NCBI GenBank assembly: GCA_027923505.1
Contig: BROI01000020.1
Span: forward strand, 62,001-126,000
DNA length: 64,000 nucleotides
Reading direction: 5' to 3'
DNA from: Mayamaea pseudoterrestris
Lineage: Eukaryota; Bacillariophyta; Bacillariophyceae; Sellaphorales; Sellaphoraceae
The notes under the pieces were generated by a model. That model saw only the letters and a list, made by a program, of their open reading frames with translations. It was not told the origin of the DNA and searched no databases. Made by a program: the position numbers and the translations under genes. This document shows positions 45,714 to 56,200 of the stretch, in pieces (the first letter of the stretch is position 1; every line of letters starts with the position of its first letter).

Positions 45714-46096
45714 ATGATGCTTTATACCTCTCGCTGCGCCGCTCGATCCCTCGCTTGCCGTCGATGCCTTTCGACAGTGGCAGCTCCAAAGATGCACAAG
45801 GCTAAGGGTAACTGGGACACCCTTAAGGCCAAGCGTCCAATTGATCACGATGAACTTCATGTACGTAATGAAAGTGCAGAGCGGTTTTGTTTCTATTCAC
45901 TGCATGTAAGATTCCAGATTCCCTGACTGCCAACACTATTTTTGTCCGCCTACTTGCCCTTTAGAAAGTCTTTCATCCTCCGTTCAACCGTGCCGTAGTG
46001 GGTGGAATGATTGTTAGTGTCATTGCACTTGGCTGGGGCAGCATGGCGTATGGATTCATACATCAACAATACAAGCAAGGCTATTACAAAAAGTAG
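45714..46096 (+). CDS. Small mitochondrial inner-membrane protein, possibly a COX7c-like subunit
   Basis: The exons 45714-45860 and 45965-46096 flank a 104-bp GTACGT...TTTAG intron, giving 92 aa. The N-terminus (RCAARSLACRRCLST) is Arg-rich and free of acidic residues, a typical mitochondrial presequence. The C-terminal half has a Pro-Phe turn (FHPPFNRAVV), one TM helix (GGMIVSVIALGWGSMAYGF) and a basic Gln-containing end (HQQYKQGYYKK). Size, the single helix and the PF...GxGS...HQQxK spacing recall cytochrome c oxidase subunit VIIc; similarity is weak and other small respiratory subunits fit too. The two exon frames are coherent only after splicing. Confidence 0.65.
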
Positions 46097-46200
46097 GACT
46101 TTGATCTCTCGGGAAATCCTTCTACCTTGTCAATGATCTCTATTATAAATCTATCAGCCACTTATAATAGTATCTTCGTATCATTTCTTCCTTGTCACTC

Positions 46201-46800
46201 TTAGTTTGTATACATCAGAGTTCTTCCACGAGCATGGCTTTGATCATCTCCTTGGTTGTGCCATGTCCACACCAAACTTGTCGCTTGTATTAAGTGGCCT
46301 TTAGTGTGAGCTTGTCCATATAGTAGCAATGAAAAAAGGCTCGCATTAATTGGCGCAACTCCAAATCGCTGGGAAGTTTGCATGTTCAGGCATTCTCGTT
46401 GGATGATATCTCATCGTCGTTGGTGGTCCTTGCAGTCACGCTTCCACTTCCTATTAGCTGGTGACTTGGCAGTGCTACACGCACTGCTGTTGATTTCAAA
46501 AGCAATGAGTGCATATTTGGAAGGTGCACCCAAGAAATTGAGCAAGCAAGCTTGTCATGTCGGCCTCGTCGATTAAATGGCCAGCGCGTCGCAAATTACA
46601 TGATGTTGGAGACGCTGACCTTGTATGCCTTTTTGAATTATGTTTGCCTTTAACTGCAAAAAGTTAGGAGTGAGAGCAAATTGTGCTGTTGTCCTTAAAA
46701 CAGATTCATTGGCATCACGATCAGCATCAGCAATCTCTTCGGCGACTGGACTGGTTCCATTTGCTCTTCCTGTGCTGTTACAAAGCTTAGCTCATGGTCG
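46201..46800 (-). pseudogene. Possible decayed host gene, minus strand
   Basis: Several minus-strand stretches look coding but do not form one open gene. One segment, near 46.80-46.60 kb (VAEEIADADRDANESV, then TPNFLQLKANIIQKG), is followed by a GT donor-like site and, about 70 bp on, an AG that leads into a second open segment (FLGAPSKYALIAFEI). A third, near 46.35-46.21 kb (AFFHCYYMDKLTLKAT, then WCGHGTTKEMIKAML), holds an in-frame stop. I do not recognise the protein. It could be a pseudogene, or a real gene with introns I have misread. Confidence 0.3.
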
Positions 46801-47396
46801 TCTTTGTCGTCAACTATCCCTGCATCTGTACCATATTTATCCAGAATATACATGTTGCTGTGAACTGGTCCCGCGCGCGGTGTGCTTCAACGCAAAGGTT
46901 ACGAAAGTAGAAAACGAGGGTCGAAATTCAAGATGTTGTGGTCGTCAAAGCGAATGTGTGTGTTGCTCTGCGCGCCAGCATTGCTTCAACGGAGATTTCA
47001 AATTTGAAACCGACGCGAGCATCGCCACAATTGCCCAAATACCGGTACGACGGATCGCCAATAGGTTGAAATCGATATCAGGTCGCTTTGGCAAGGACTA
47101 AAGGAAGCGTCGAAGAGCTATGACTAATAGTCATGGCACGACCACTGCGAAGCAATACAAGCTGTAACTTGATTGTATCATACTCCTATACAATGGGTTG
47201 ATTGAGTTGCATAGGTACGGTAGCCTCGTCGTCTCGTACCGATGTTGTTTCAATCGTCCGCGAGGATGAACTTTAATGGAATGTTCTTTGCCTGAAAGTT
47301 TGCAACGTTCAGATTTTTGGGCTGTTGAGAGCCGAAGGACACAAGCCCGCACATTTTTTGTTTGTGTTAAGCGAGCCAGTGACTTGATTTTCTCTC
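46801..47396. other. Intergenic region upstream of the HA-repeat gene
   Basis: CGGTAC at 47043-47048 and GTACCG at 47236-47241 lie within 360 bp of the start of the HA-repeat gene. An open plus-strand frame of 153 codons (46640-47101) is Cys-rich with no recognisable domain and is treated as chance. Nothing else is seen. Confidence 0.45.
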
Positions 47397-48845
47397 ATGT
47401 CTCTCGAGAACGAAGGAATACGCCAAAGCTGGAACGATCATTTTCGTTCGTTAGTTTCATTCAAAAAGCAGCATGGACACTGTCTAGTGCCTTTTCGATA
47501 CATGAAGAATACAGCTCTGGGATGCTGGGTTGCGAAACAGCGTAGCCAGGCTTTGGCGATTGCACCGGAGCGGCGAAAAAGATTGGACCAACTAGGTTTT
47601 TGCTGGGAAACCAACACAGAACGCTTTGAAAGGCTGTGGCTCGTACATTTTCGACGTTTGAAGGCGTACCGTCTTGCGCATGGGGATTTCAAGGTGGCAA
47701 AGAGCCACGATCCGGTACTCGCAAAGTGGGTTGCAAAACAACGGAGTCTGTATAATAAGCAACAGCTTCTTCCTCATCGATGTGCTCACCTAAAAGCCAT
47801 CAAATTTGATTGGGGGCGAACTCTTCTGTACGGTCGCGACAACTCTGATAGAGACGCGAACTGGATGAGATATTACGCTCGGCTCGAGAAGTTTCAAAGG
47901 GTGCACAAACACACGCTGGTGCCGATTACATACAAGGAGAACAACAAGAAATCTTTGGGAACTTGGGTCAGCAGACAAAGACTTGCTTTCTCGAAAGGCG
48001 AACTCACTGCGGATCGAAAAGAGCTTCTCGACGACATTGGATTCGTTTACAGAGTGAATCAATCCGCTGCTTGTATACGCAGCAAAGGACGGAAATGGGA
48101 TCGCCGGTACATGGAGCTCATCCGGTACGTTGAGTGCCATGGGCATGTTCCCGTTCCTTCTGATCAGTATGATCTATGTCGTTGGTTGAATACACAGAAA
48201 ATTTTGAGTCAAGAAAAGCGTCTTCATCCTTGCCGAGAATCAAAATTGGCAAATGTTATCGGGTTGAACTGGGCCGCGTCAATGGACGCTTCGACTTTAA
48301 CGCATAAAGTCAGTTTAGGAAAGAACAGCAGTAGGTCAAGAGTTGGTAAATCAAATGATGTAGCTTCCCCGTTTAAAGCACAAACGAGTGACGCGACCAA
48401 GAGGCAGAGAGATCTGATGTGTGAGGGTTTGGACGGAAAAATTACCAAGCGTCGAACACCGAATGTACTCTTCCAAATGGTCCATCCATTTGGAACGCGA
48501 GTTAGAAAGGTATGTAAACCGCTTTCATCCCTTTTTGGCGCTATCTGAATCCTCCTCAAGCAGCTTAATCTTGCGCAGCATTTCCCCGATTATGGATGGT
48601 TTTTCGGGCATGTAATCGGGTTTGATGCCGAACTTGGTTATTATAGCGTCCGCTATGAAGATGAGGACAAGGAGGAGTATAACAGGCAAGAACTTGAAGA
48701 GATTCTTGTCGGAAACGGCTGTATGTTCGATGTAGAACTCTCGAAGAGAACTAAACGGGGCGCTGCTGAAGGCAGCAGCAATGCCATTTACGATCTTGTA
48801 TCTGATGATGATGAAGAGTTCGAGTGGGATGGTTCCTTGGAATAA
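47397..48845 (+). CDS. Four helicase-associated (HA) repeats plus C-terminal Tudor-like domain, two exons
   Basis: The exons 47397-48509 and 48579-48845 are joined across a 69-bp GTATGT...GCAG intron (459 aa). Exon 1 holds four HA repeats of about 65 residues (about 10-70, 76-140, 158-222 and 237-294), each with the W...(F/Y)..L..(F/Y)...H(G/K) pattern and a W-x-x-x-Q-R end (WVAKQR twice, WVSRQR, WLNTQK). Splicing completes FGTRVRKHFPDYGWFFGHV and YYSVRYEDEDKEEY (about residues 364-411), a Tudor-like module of the PTM/DIR17 type. The tail is acidic. HA repeats are thought to bind nucleic acid. A nuclear or chromatin role is inferred. No helicase core is present. Confidence 0.85.
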
Positions 48846-49019
48846 GATCAGCAAGGTGGTTCGCCATGACTGCATGTCTATTTTACCGACAGATCTGTTT
48901 TTTGTTGCATGCGGTCGTATGTACTCTACCGTGTCCTGTGGGATAATAATATATCGAAACAGTATAGAACCTAATAAAAATACCTTACACGTAAACCTTG
49001 TGCTTAAATGTGTGTTGGT

Positions 49020-50744
49020 TTATTCATACAATGGTAGTTTACCGCCTTCGGCACCTCGTCGCCTTCGCATCCAGCTACGAAACTTGACACGCTGGCTAAG
49101 CACTTGAAGTCGATTATTCTTACCCGTGGTCAGGTCGCTCACATCGTCACTACCAGGTTGGTATTTAAGTGAAATGGTCGACTGCTCTGGCTGTGAACTA
49201 TCGTGCTCGCGTGCTTCAATGACTGGCTTGGCCGCCGACGATTCGTTGCGGCCTGCCCTCTTTGGTGACTTTGGTGACGTGCCTGCCAGCACCATAGCCT
49301 GCTCCACCGTCTTGCGAATGCTATCAGTCATGGAGGATGCTTGCACTATCGAGTTTCTTTGACGCATCGCCTGTTTGCTTTTCTTAGTGTCAAAGCTCGC
49401 CTTGTTTAATTCCTGCAAAATCTCAGTGCTGCTAACCGTGCTGGACGTTTCATTGTCGTCATCCTCCGAGTCGGAGCTGTGGAGACTCTCGTCAATGTCG
49501 CGTGAGTTGAGGCTGTTGCTTCGCGCATTCATGGGAGCGTCACGACTCTGCGCAAGTTCAGCTTCCAGTGCCTGGATTTCGGCAGTTGTTGAGCCCATTC
49601 CGCATAAAATCAAGTCGGACAAGCTAGTCAAAAATGCGTCGGCTCCATTCTCCGTGGTAATGCGCTTACGCTCGGCAATAGCTTGAGCAATGGCTTGAGC
49701 TTCGACTGTGTCTTCCTCATATGTCTCGCAAGTCATCGTGTTGGAGTTTGTTCCAGATGAATTCGTTTCGCTGCCTGATGACGTGGTGGAAAAGGACGAC
49801 GGAGACAAGTTGCGTCGTCGTGGAACTGTGGAAGCGTCATTGTAGTAAATGGGATCTTCATTAGGAAGGTTGTCAGCAATATCTCTCGTCTTGGGTCTTG
49901 GTTTGGGGAGTTCCTGGGGAAGCTTGCTGGTTAATTGCTTTGGACTTGCAAAGCTTGCAAGGACAGAGCTAGGCGTGGTACAAATTGTTGGAGGTAGTAT
50001 CGGACCAGTTGAGGAAGCGCCCGATGATGTCGTTTGCGATCCGCTGCCCTTTTCGGCTGTAGTAGCTGGGACTGGTGTCGGAGTCCGTCTCATTCCCAGC
50101 CGCTGGTCCTTGGTGGAACTGCCAATCGCTTCGTGGCGTTCTGCCGCTGGTGGTTGAAATGGCGTGCGACGCAATGGACTGAAAGCCCTAGTTGGTAATG
50201 GAGGTCGAGCTGCGGCCGTTGATGTCGCAGGTGACTGAGTTCTCGTTGATATTGCCAAGGATGGTGCTGGTTGAGCCGATGGAGGCAAGAGACTGCCGGG
50301 TGAGGTACCAACTCCCGAGTTACTTTGCAACATGGTCTGCTTAACAGAAAGCAAAGCCATGGAAGCGACAATTTCAGCTTGTCGCTTTCCCTTACGTCGG
50401 CCCAAAAAGCTTCGTCCTTGCTCCGAGTCGCTAGAGGAAGGTGCGAGAATGGACGTGGCAGCCGCTTTGGCTGTCGACAAGGCAGTTGCTTCCGATCCGC
50501 CTGCCATCAATATCGATCTTGCAGCCGTCATGGCTTGCGACGTAGCGTGCGACAAAAGCTCAGCTTCCTCTGATTCGGTCAATGGCCGTTTGGATGGCTT
50601 GCCAAAAGACAATCGCGAGCTGTAGCTTGCCGAGCTTGTTGTTGTCCGAATGGTGGGAGGAACGTTAGCGTTATTGTTCCATGTTGCCTGCTGCTGCCGC
50701 TGCTGCTTGGAAGGTGATCGCGGTGATCGCGGAGGCGTTACCAT
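49020..50744 (-). CDS. Ser/Thr-rich, mostly disordered 574-aa protein
   Basis: I do not recognise this protein. The start MVTPPRSPRSPSKQQRQQQ has several SP sites typical of proline-directed kinase targets. A short Ala-rich helical region near residues 55-95 (TSQAMTAARSILMAGG, then ALSTAKAAATSIL) has a second, similar copy near residues 115-135 (AEIVASMALLSVKQTML). Another helix near 350-380 (VEAQAIAQAIAERKRI) is followed by LTSLSDLILCG. The rest is low-complexity Ser, Thr and Pro. The end is basic (KFRSWMRRRRGAEGG). No TM or signal peptide is present. It diverges from the GH125 gene. Confidence 0.65.
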   Translation of the reverse strand: MVTPPRSPRSPSKQQRQQQATWNNNANVPPTIRTTTSSASYSSRLSFGKPSKRPLTESEEAELLSHATSQAMTAARSILMAGGSEATALSTAKAAATSILAPSSSDSEQGRSFLGRRKGKRQAEIVASMALLSVKQTMLQSNSGVGTSPGSLLPPSAQPAPSLAISTRTQSPATSTAAARPPLPTRAFSPLRRTPFQPPAAERHEAIGSSTKDQRLGMRRTPTPVPATTAEKGSGSQTTSSGASSTGPILPPTICTTPSSVLASFASPKQLTSKLPQELPKPRPKTRDIADNLPNEDPIYYNDASTVPRRRNLSPSSFSTTSSGSETNSSGTNSNTMTCETYEEDTVEAQAIAQAIAERKRITTENGADAFLTSLSDLILCGMGSTTAEIQALEAELAQSRDAPMNARSNSLNSRDIDESLHSSDSEDDDNETSSTVSSTEILQELNKASFDTKKSKQAMRQRNSIVQASSMTDSIRKTVEQAMVLAGTSPKSPKRAGRNESSAAKPVIEAREHDSSQPEQSTISLKYQPGSDDVSDLTTGKNNRLQVLSQRVKFRSWMRRRRGAEGGKLPLYE

Positions 50745-51167
50745 GGTTGAACAGCTTCTAATACAACACTACTAGTAGTCAATTGCTGTGGTCAGCATGA
50801 GAATACCGTGCTGGGTGATCGTTCTTGATGTGCTGTAGCGACGACAGTATGGCTTCTGCGAGTTTCTCGCTGCGAAGAATTGTTAGCGACGCGTATTATC
50901 CGTTGAGCATGTGCCCCCCTCTAAGTAACGGTGGGCGAGGCACGTGAGCTCGTTTCACGGGTAGTCGGTAAAGCGAGTGAATACTCGCCAGCGTTGGTTA
51001 CTTAGACGATGATAGCTTCAGTGACGTTTCGAACGAGCGAGCCGGGTCAATAGATGCCACAGCTTGAGAGCGTCGTACCGCTACACAGTAAATGCCAACC
51101 AACAACCAAGAACATCGACGGTCACAACATCATATCGTAATGCTGCTGCTAATGATCCATTTTTAAC
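50745..51167. other. Divergent promoter region, Ser-rich gene / GH125 gene
   Basis: This 423-bp spacer has a GTACCG at 51075-51080, 88 bp before the GH125 start. Short GC-rich stretches surround 50880-51000. No RNA gene or repeat is recognised. Confidence 0.45.
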
Positions 51168-53001
51168 ATGCAGCGCCGTCCTGCTAGACAGGAATCAATT
51201 GAGGCAATAGAAAGTCGTCAAGTCAGTGCATTGTTGAGACGTCGCAAGAAAAAACATCAATCTACCTGGCCGTGCTACGTTTGCGCCATCGTCACATCTC
51301 TCATTTGCGTCGTATATGTCCTGGCAGCCCGACAAGGCAATACGATAACAAAAGCAAAGTCAGCTCTTTCTGACAATACCTTAGTGCAAAAGCTTAGAGG
51401 AAATATTAAGCGACTATCAACCAAATTTGCATCCTTTCCAAAATATCCACGCATCGACCATGTCAAAGTTAGTCCACAAGTCCTTGAAATGTGCACCAAG
51501 ACTCTATGGCATACTATTGAAACTACCACCATTGTGCTGCCTGATAACGAAACCTTCATACATACCGGTGACATTGACGACCTTTGGCTACGGGACTCGG
51601 CGTCGCAGATTCATCCACTAATGGTTGGTCAAAAGCCACTGATTGCGCAGGATGCCAAGCTGGATCGAATTGTTTCGGGTTTGATTAAACGAGTCGCCAT
51701 GTATATTCGGCATGGTAAGTAGTTATAACGATTCTCGCTATTTGAGTGGACGTACGCTTGCTGACTGACTGATTGACTTATTGGCCGCCTGATTTGCTCT
51801 CAAACCATAGATCCGTATGCGAATGCTTTTCGGATCGACGACACCTATGTCTTTAACGAAATGCAAAAGGAGCTGGGACGGCATGACTTGATATCAACTT
51901 GGAACTAGTGAGTGTGCTGCGTACGCTGCTGTAGTGCGGAACCAAATTGGTCTCTCTAATCCAAACTCTCCTTATTCCAGCGAATTAGATTCGGCATGCT
52001 TTTACATACGCATGCTTTACTTTTACTGGAAGCAATCACCGCTTGGCAATTCACTAAATAGTGTATTGAGGCTGCAGAGCGTTCAGGATGCGGTGGAAAT
52101 TATGGTGGATCTTTGGATTGCCGAGCAGAAGCATGAGCTTGACCACTATCCGACTGGGCCACTCTTCGACTGTCTCAATTGCAACAAGCCATATCGCTAC
52201 AAGGGCTTGCCTCGGGAGGGAAAGGGCACTCCAACGAATGCGACGGCGGGTCTGACGTGGACTGGTTTTCGACCTAGTGATGACGAATGTAAATTCGGAT
52301 ATCTTATACCGGCCAATATGTTTGCGGTTGTTGCCTTGGGGTACGTGGTGGACATGGCCAGTGAACTTTGGCAGAATGTGGAACTTGCTGAAAAGGCAAT
52401 CAAACTCGCGGCAGAGATTGATCGCGGCATTCATGATCACGGCATTGTGTCGCATCCACAGTTTGGACGGATATATGCGTATGAAGTTGATGGGCTGGGC
52501 CAGTACGCGCTCCTGGATGACGCTAACGTACCGAGTCTTCTAAGTGCTCCCTATCTCGGCTACGATATCGATAACTATGTGTATGCAAATACGCGCAAGT
52601 ATATATTTTCGGACGCAAACCCAACGTTTCGAAGTGGCACAAATGACCTAACCGGAGATATCGAAGGATACGGCTCTGTTCACATGATGGCTGCCATCAA
52701 GTACAATATATGGCCAATGTCACTGGCGGTCCGCGGCTTGGCGAGCGACAGCTTGGCTGAAAAGATCCATATTGCCGAGACCTTGGTGAAGGCTTCTGCT
52801 GCGACCGGCTGGATGCATGAAAGCTTTGATGTCGGTAATCCACGCCGCTTTACACGCTCCTGGTTTTGCTGGGCTGATAGCCTCTTTGCAGAATTAGTCA
52901 TGTCCATCACTGACGAGTGTCCCGTTCACGATTATAAATATGTGGTGCATGAGTGGCGCGACCGTAATAAAATAGCTGGGGGAGTCTACGCAGCGGACTG
53001 A
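51168..53001 (+). CDS. GH125 exo-alpha-1,6-mannosidase, type II membrane protein, three exons
   Basis: The family hydrolyses terminal alpha-1,6-linked mannose by inversion without a metal ion. The exons 51168-51714, 51811-51907 and 51981-53001 use GTAAGT and GTGAGT donors (554 aa). The joins restore DPYANAFRIDDTY and WNYELDSACFYIRM, both typical of GH125. A basic N-terminus and one TM helix (about 35-54) indicate a Golgi or ER type II enzyme. Other family segments are TGDIDDLWLRDSASQIHPL, TGLTWTGFRPSDDEC-type sequence near residues 300-310, YLIPANMFAV, SLLSAPYLGY and WFCWADSLFAE. The fungal homologue is known as MUG157-like. A role in N-glycan or glycoprotein trimming is inferred. Confidence 0.93.
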
Positions 53002-53220
53002 GCGACAGGAGAAGATGCATCCAGAAAGCGTCGCTAAAAGCGCAGACATAACAGTCATTCAAGCAAACTTTTGTCTAGCACTTACAGCGATACACTATTA
53101 CCTTAAGGAAGGATTATCAGCAAGAAAACTGGTGGTTGCTACTAATGAGGCATGTCCAAGGCCTTTATGTGCGTGCGTGGCGTAACTAAGCACCAAAGCT
53201 CCCACTGCAAGAAATGTTCA

Positions 53221-56200
53221 TTACGAGGTAATGATGCTTTTTGGGATGTCCGAGAACCGGGGCTCTTTCTTCTTCTTCTTTGTCTTCGTTTTTGTCTTCT
53301 TTTGCATCTTCTTGCGTTCCCTCAACTTTCGGTCCTGCTCGTCCCAAATAGCATCCAGCCGCTGAAGGCAATCAAGTGGCATGGGAGGAAAGAGCGATCT
53401 GTGGCTCATGCGACTGATAGCACTGCTACCTTGGTGACTGCCTGTCGCATGTGTGCGGTGTGACGCCAAAGAATAATCATCATCGCCTCCTGTAATGACC
53501 GAAACGCCACCTTCGCCTAAAGTTGAAACGTCATCGTTGAAGAGATCATATGTGCATTGCTGGGGCGACGTGTGGACTGAACTATCTTCCAGTTGACCAA
53601 GTACCCCCATGTATTGGTCATGAAAAGACCGCCTTTTGCTCGTGTTGGTGTCAGTTGATCTGAACTCAATTTCGGGACTTGGCTTCTTGTGTCGACGAGG
53701 ATGGAGTTCCGATCCAAAAACAACAGGAATCATTGAAGGGTCTAGCTCCTCTCTCTCAGCACTGTCACTCCATTTTGTTTGCTCTTCGTCGTGGTCTTGG
53801 TGATAGTCGTCCGAGTCATCATCTTCGTTCATAGGGAAGTCGCTGTTACCGACACAATCGCCATGGTTCCTGTCTTTGGGATCTCGCTTTGCTGATTCGA
53901 ACAGAGTAGCTGCGAGCTTATCCTTGTGGGATTTCTCGACTGTGTGCTTAGCCTCTGATTGTAGTACATGCTCTGTACCTTTATTGGCGCCGTCGTGACA
54001 ACTTTTGCGAGAGGCACATGAAATTAAGTTTCCTCTCGAATTGGTGCCATTTGCTTCCTTTAGTGTCATCTTGGTGTTATCTACGCTGATCGGGGTTTTG
54101 ACAAGTGGGGCTTGTTTGTTTGTTCCTGTATCGAGTTCGCACGCGATATCTGTCGTGGTCTTCATAGTTGACGGGTTGCTGCCCTGATGAACACGCGGCG
54201 TTATTGATGGTGACTTTATTAGTTCATCCATGCTTGGGGAATCGATCATATTTGAGTTCGAGTCAGTCGCACTGAGCGTATAATCAGTCGACTGGCCAAT
54301 GGACAGATGGAAAGGAGGGGTGCCGCCGGCGTCATTTCGGGTGAAGCTTGTACTTGAATCAGGATCGCTGCTGTTCTCGTTGAGCATAGGCGACGACGAA
54401 GAACTTGACTCGCTGCGAGATAGAACGGGAGACATTATGTCTTTTGAACTAGTCCAGGGAACATTATGCACGGCTTCATCTCCAGGGAGAATGACTGGTG
54501 GATAGTACGATCTACCAAAATCTGGGTGGGAGTAATACGGTCGGTTTTTAGATCTGGAGACACCCAGTGTCCATCCTGGCGGCAGGCTTGGGTGTTGATA
54601 CCAGTCTCCATTGGCAAGCTGAAAGTTGATCACTGTTCCTTGCATGCCGGCAATTATGCCCGTCCATTGTTTAAATGGTGGTCGGTCGCTTTCGGCAGCA
54701 ACTTCCATCAGCTCCGACGGAACTTCCCCAGAGTTCTTACTGTCGTTATTCGATTGGTCCGTTTCCGTCGACTTATCGGGGTCCATTTCCATCGACTTGT
54801 CGATTTTAGCTGGATCGTTGACAGCTGTGTGATTCCGTGAAGTGGCATTGTCGTTCAAGGCAGGGCTTCGGTTGTTTATACTCGTAGACTTGTTTTCGGA
54901 TGGTCCAATATCTTGCGTGTCCATTTCTTGGGTGCCGACAATTATCATGGGGGTTTGGTAGTCTCCGGAATGTATATTTTTGTTCGGAATGAGAAGACTT
55001 TCATCAGCCGAATTTTCCTTCTCGTCCTTCTCATCTTTGTCCTGGCTCAAATCGATGGACACGTCGCCGTCGTAATTCGGGTCATCAACATCTTTGAAGG
55101 CAATGTATAAACCGATAAGCATATCTGATTTTGAATTTCGAGTGCCATATGGCATTGTTTCGCTTCGGAGCATGAGATTTAGCACCTCTGGATTCTCTGC
55201 TGGCGTTTCGCGGAAACGACGAAGCTTATCCTCTGTGGTGACCTCCAGCGTGTGCGAAGAGTCGAGGATTGCCGCATCTTGTTCAACTTTAATTTGTTTA
55301 GGAGGCAGCAAGAGTGGCGTTGCTTTGTTAGCAAAACGGGTTGTCCATCGTTGAGTTTGAAGGCCGCTTGATTCTGCAGGTGAGGATGCTTTGGCAACAA
55401 CTTGATTATAGTTGTTTCTGTCGACGGTACCATTCAATGTGCTGCTGTCAACAGTGGAATTTGTTTGCAATGGCTGAAGCGCTGACGCAGGAGACGAATA
55501 CTGTTTCTTTTTATCGCCAAAAGAATTGTCGATGCCATTCTCTTTCGTTAATGCAGCAGCCATTGGAAGCATTAGCCCGTCTTTCTTGTCTGCAGAGCTT
55601 TGCCCAAGCGGCAGGCCGTCGCATGATGATGCAAATTTTGTGCCTGGAGGAGGCGTTGGTACCTTCTCGTTAATTGCAGCCAAATTCGAGAGCATGACTA
55701 GCGCATCAACCGCCGGTTCATGCTGTGTCTTTGGCTCGGGCGTTGCAGACGGACTCAAATTAAATGATGCCGAATCTGGGAGAGTTGGGTCCTCGGCAGG
55801 AGCAGTCAAATGCATATCTTTCTTAATCTCGATATTGTCCACTTCTTGACGGAGCGTTTCAGATTTGGCGTTAAAATGAGCATTATCGTGGAGAGGAGTG
55901 ACGTTCTGTTTAGATAATGGATTTGATGGCATAGGTGACGTGATGCCGCTGGATAACTTCAAAGTGTCGTCTGCCTGGTTGTGGGACGAGCTGTTCGGAG
56001 TTTGGCGCGGTGATACAATATCTTCGGGATGAATTTTAGCGGGGCGCAGCGGTGCCAAGGACGCTGGGCTTGTTTCCGTGGAGGCATAAATTGCTGTTCG
56101 CTGCTGTGGACTACTTAATCCAAGACAAGCATCAACAGTATCTGCTTTGTCGAGCGTCGGAGATAAAGTGAGACCTTCCATTGCATAACCAGTTGGAAGC

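Noticed and set aside
46640-47101. Plus-strand 153-codon Cys-rich frame
   Set aside because: No domain, no plausible leader and no conserved pattern. Minus-strand frames over part of the same DNA look more protein-like.
48525-48875. Minus-strand 116-codon frame with hydrophobic segments, looking like a small membrane protein
   Set aside because: It overlaps, antisense, the plus-strand exon that completes a Tudor-like domain with proper splice sites. The plus-strand reading matches a known fold and the minus one does not.
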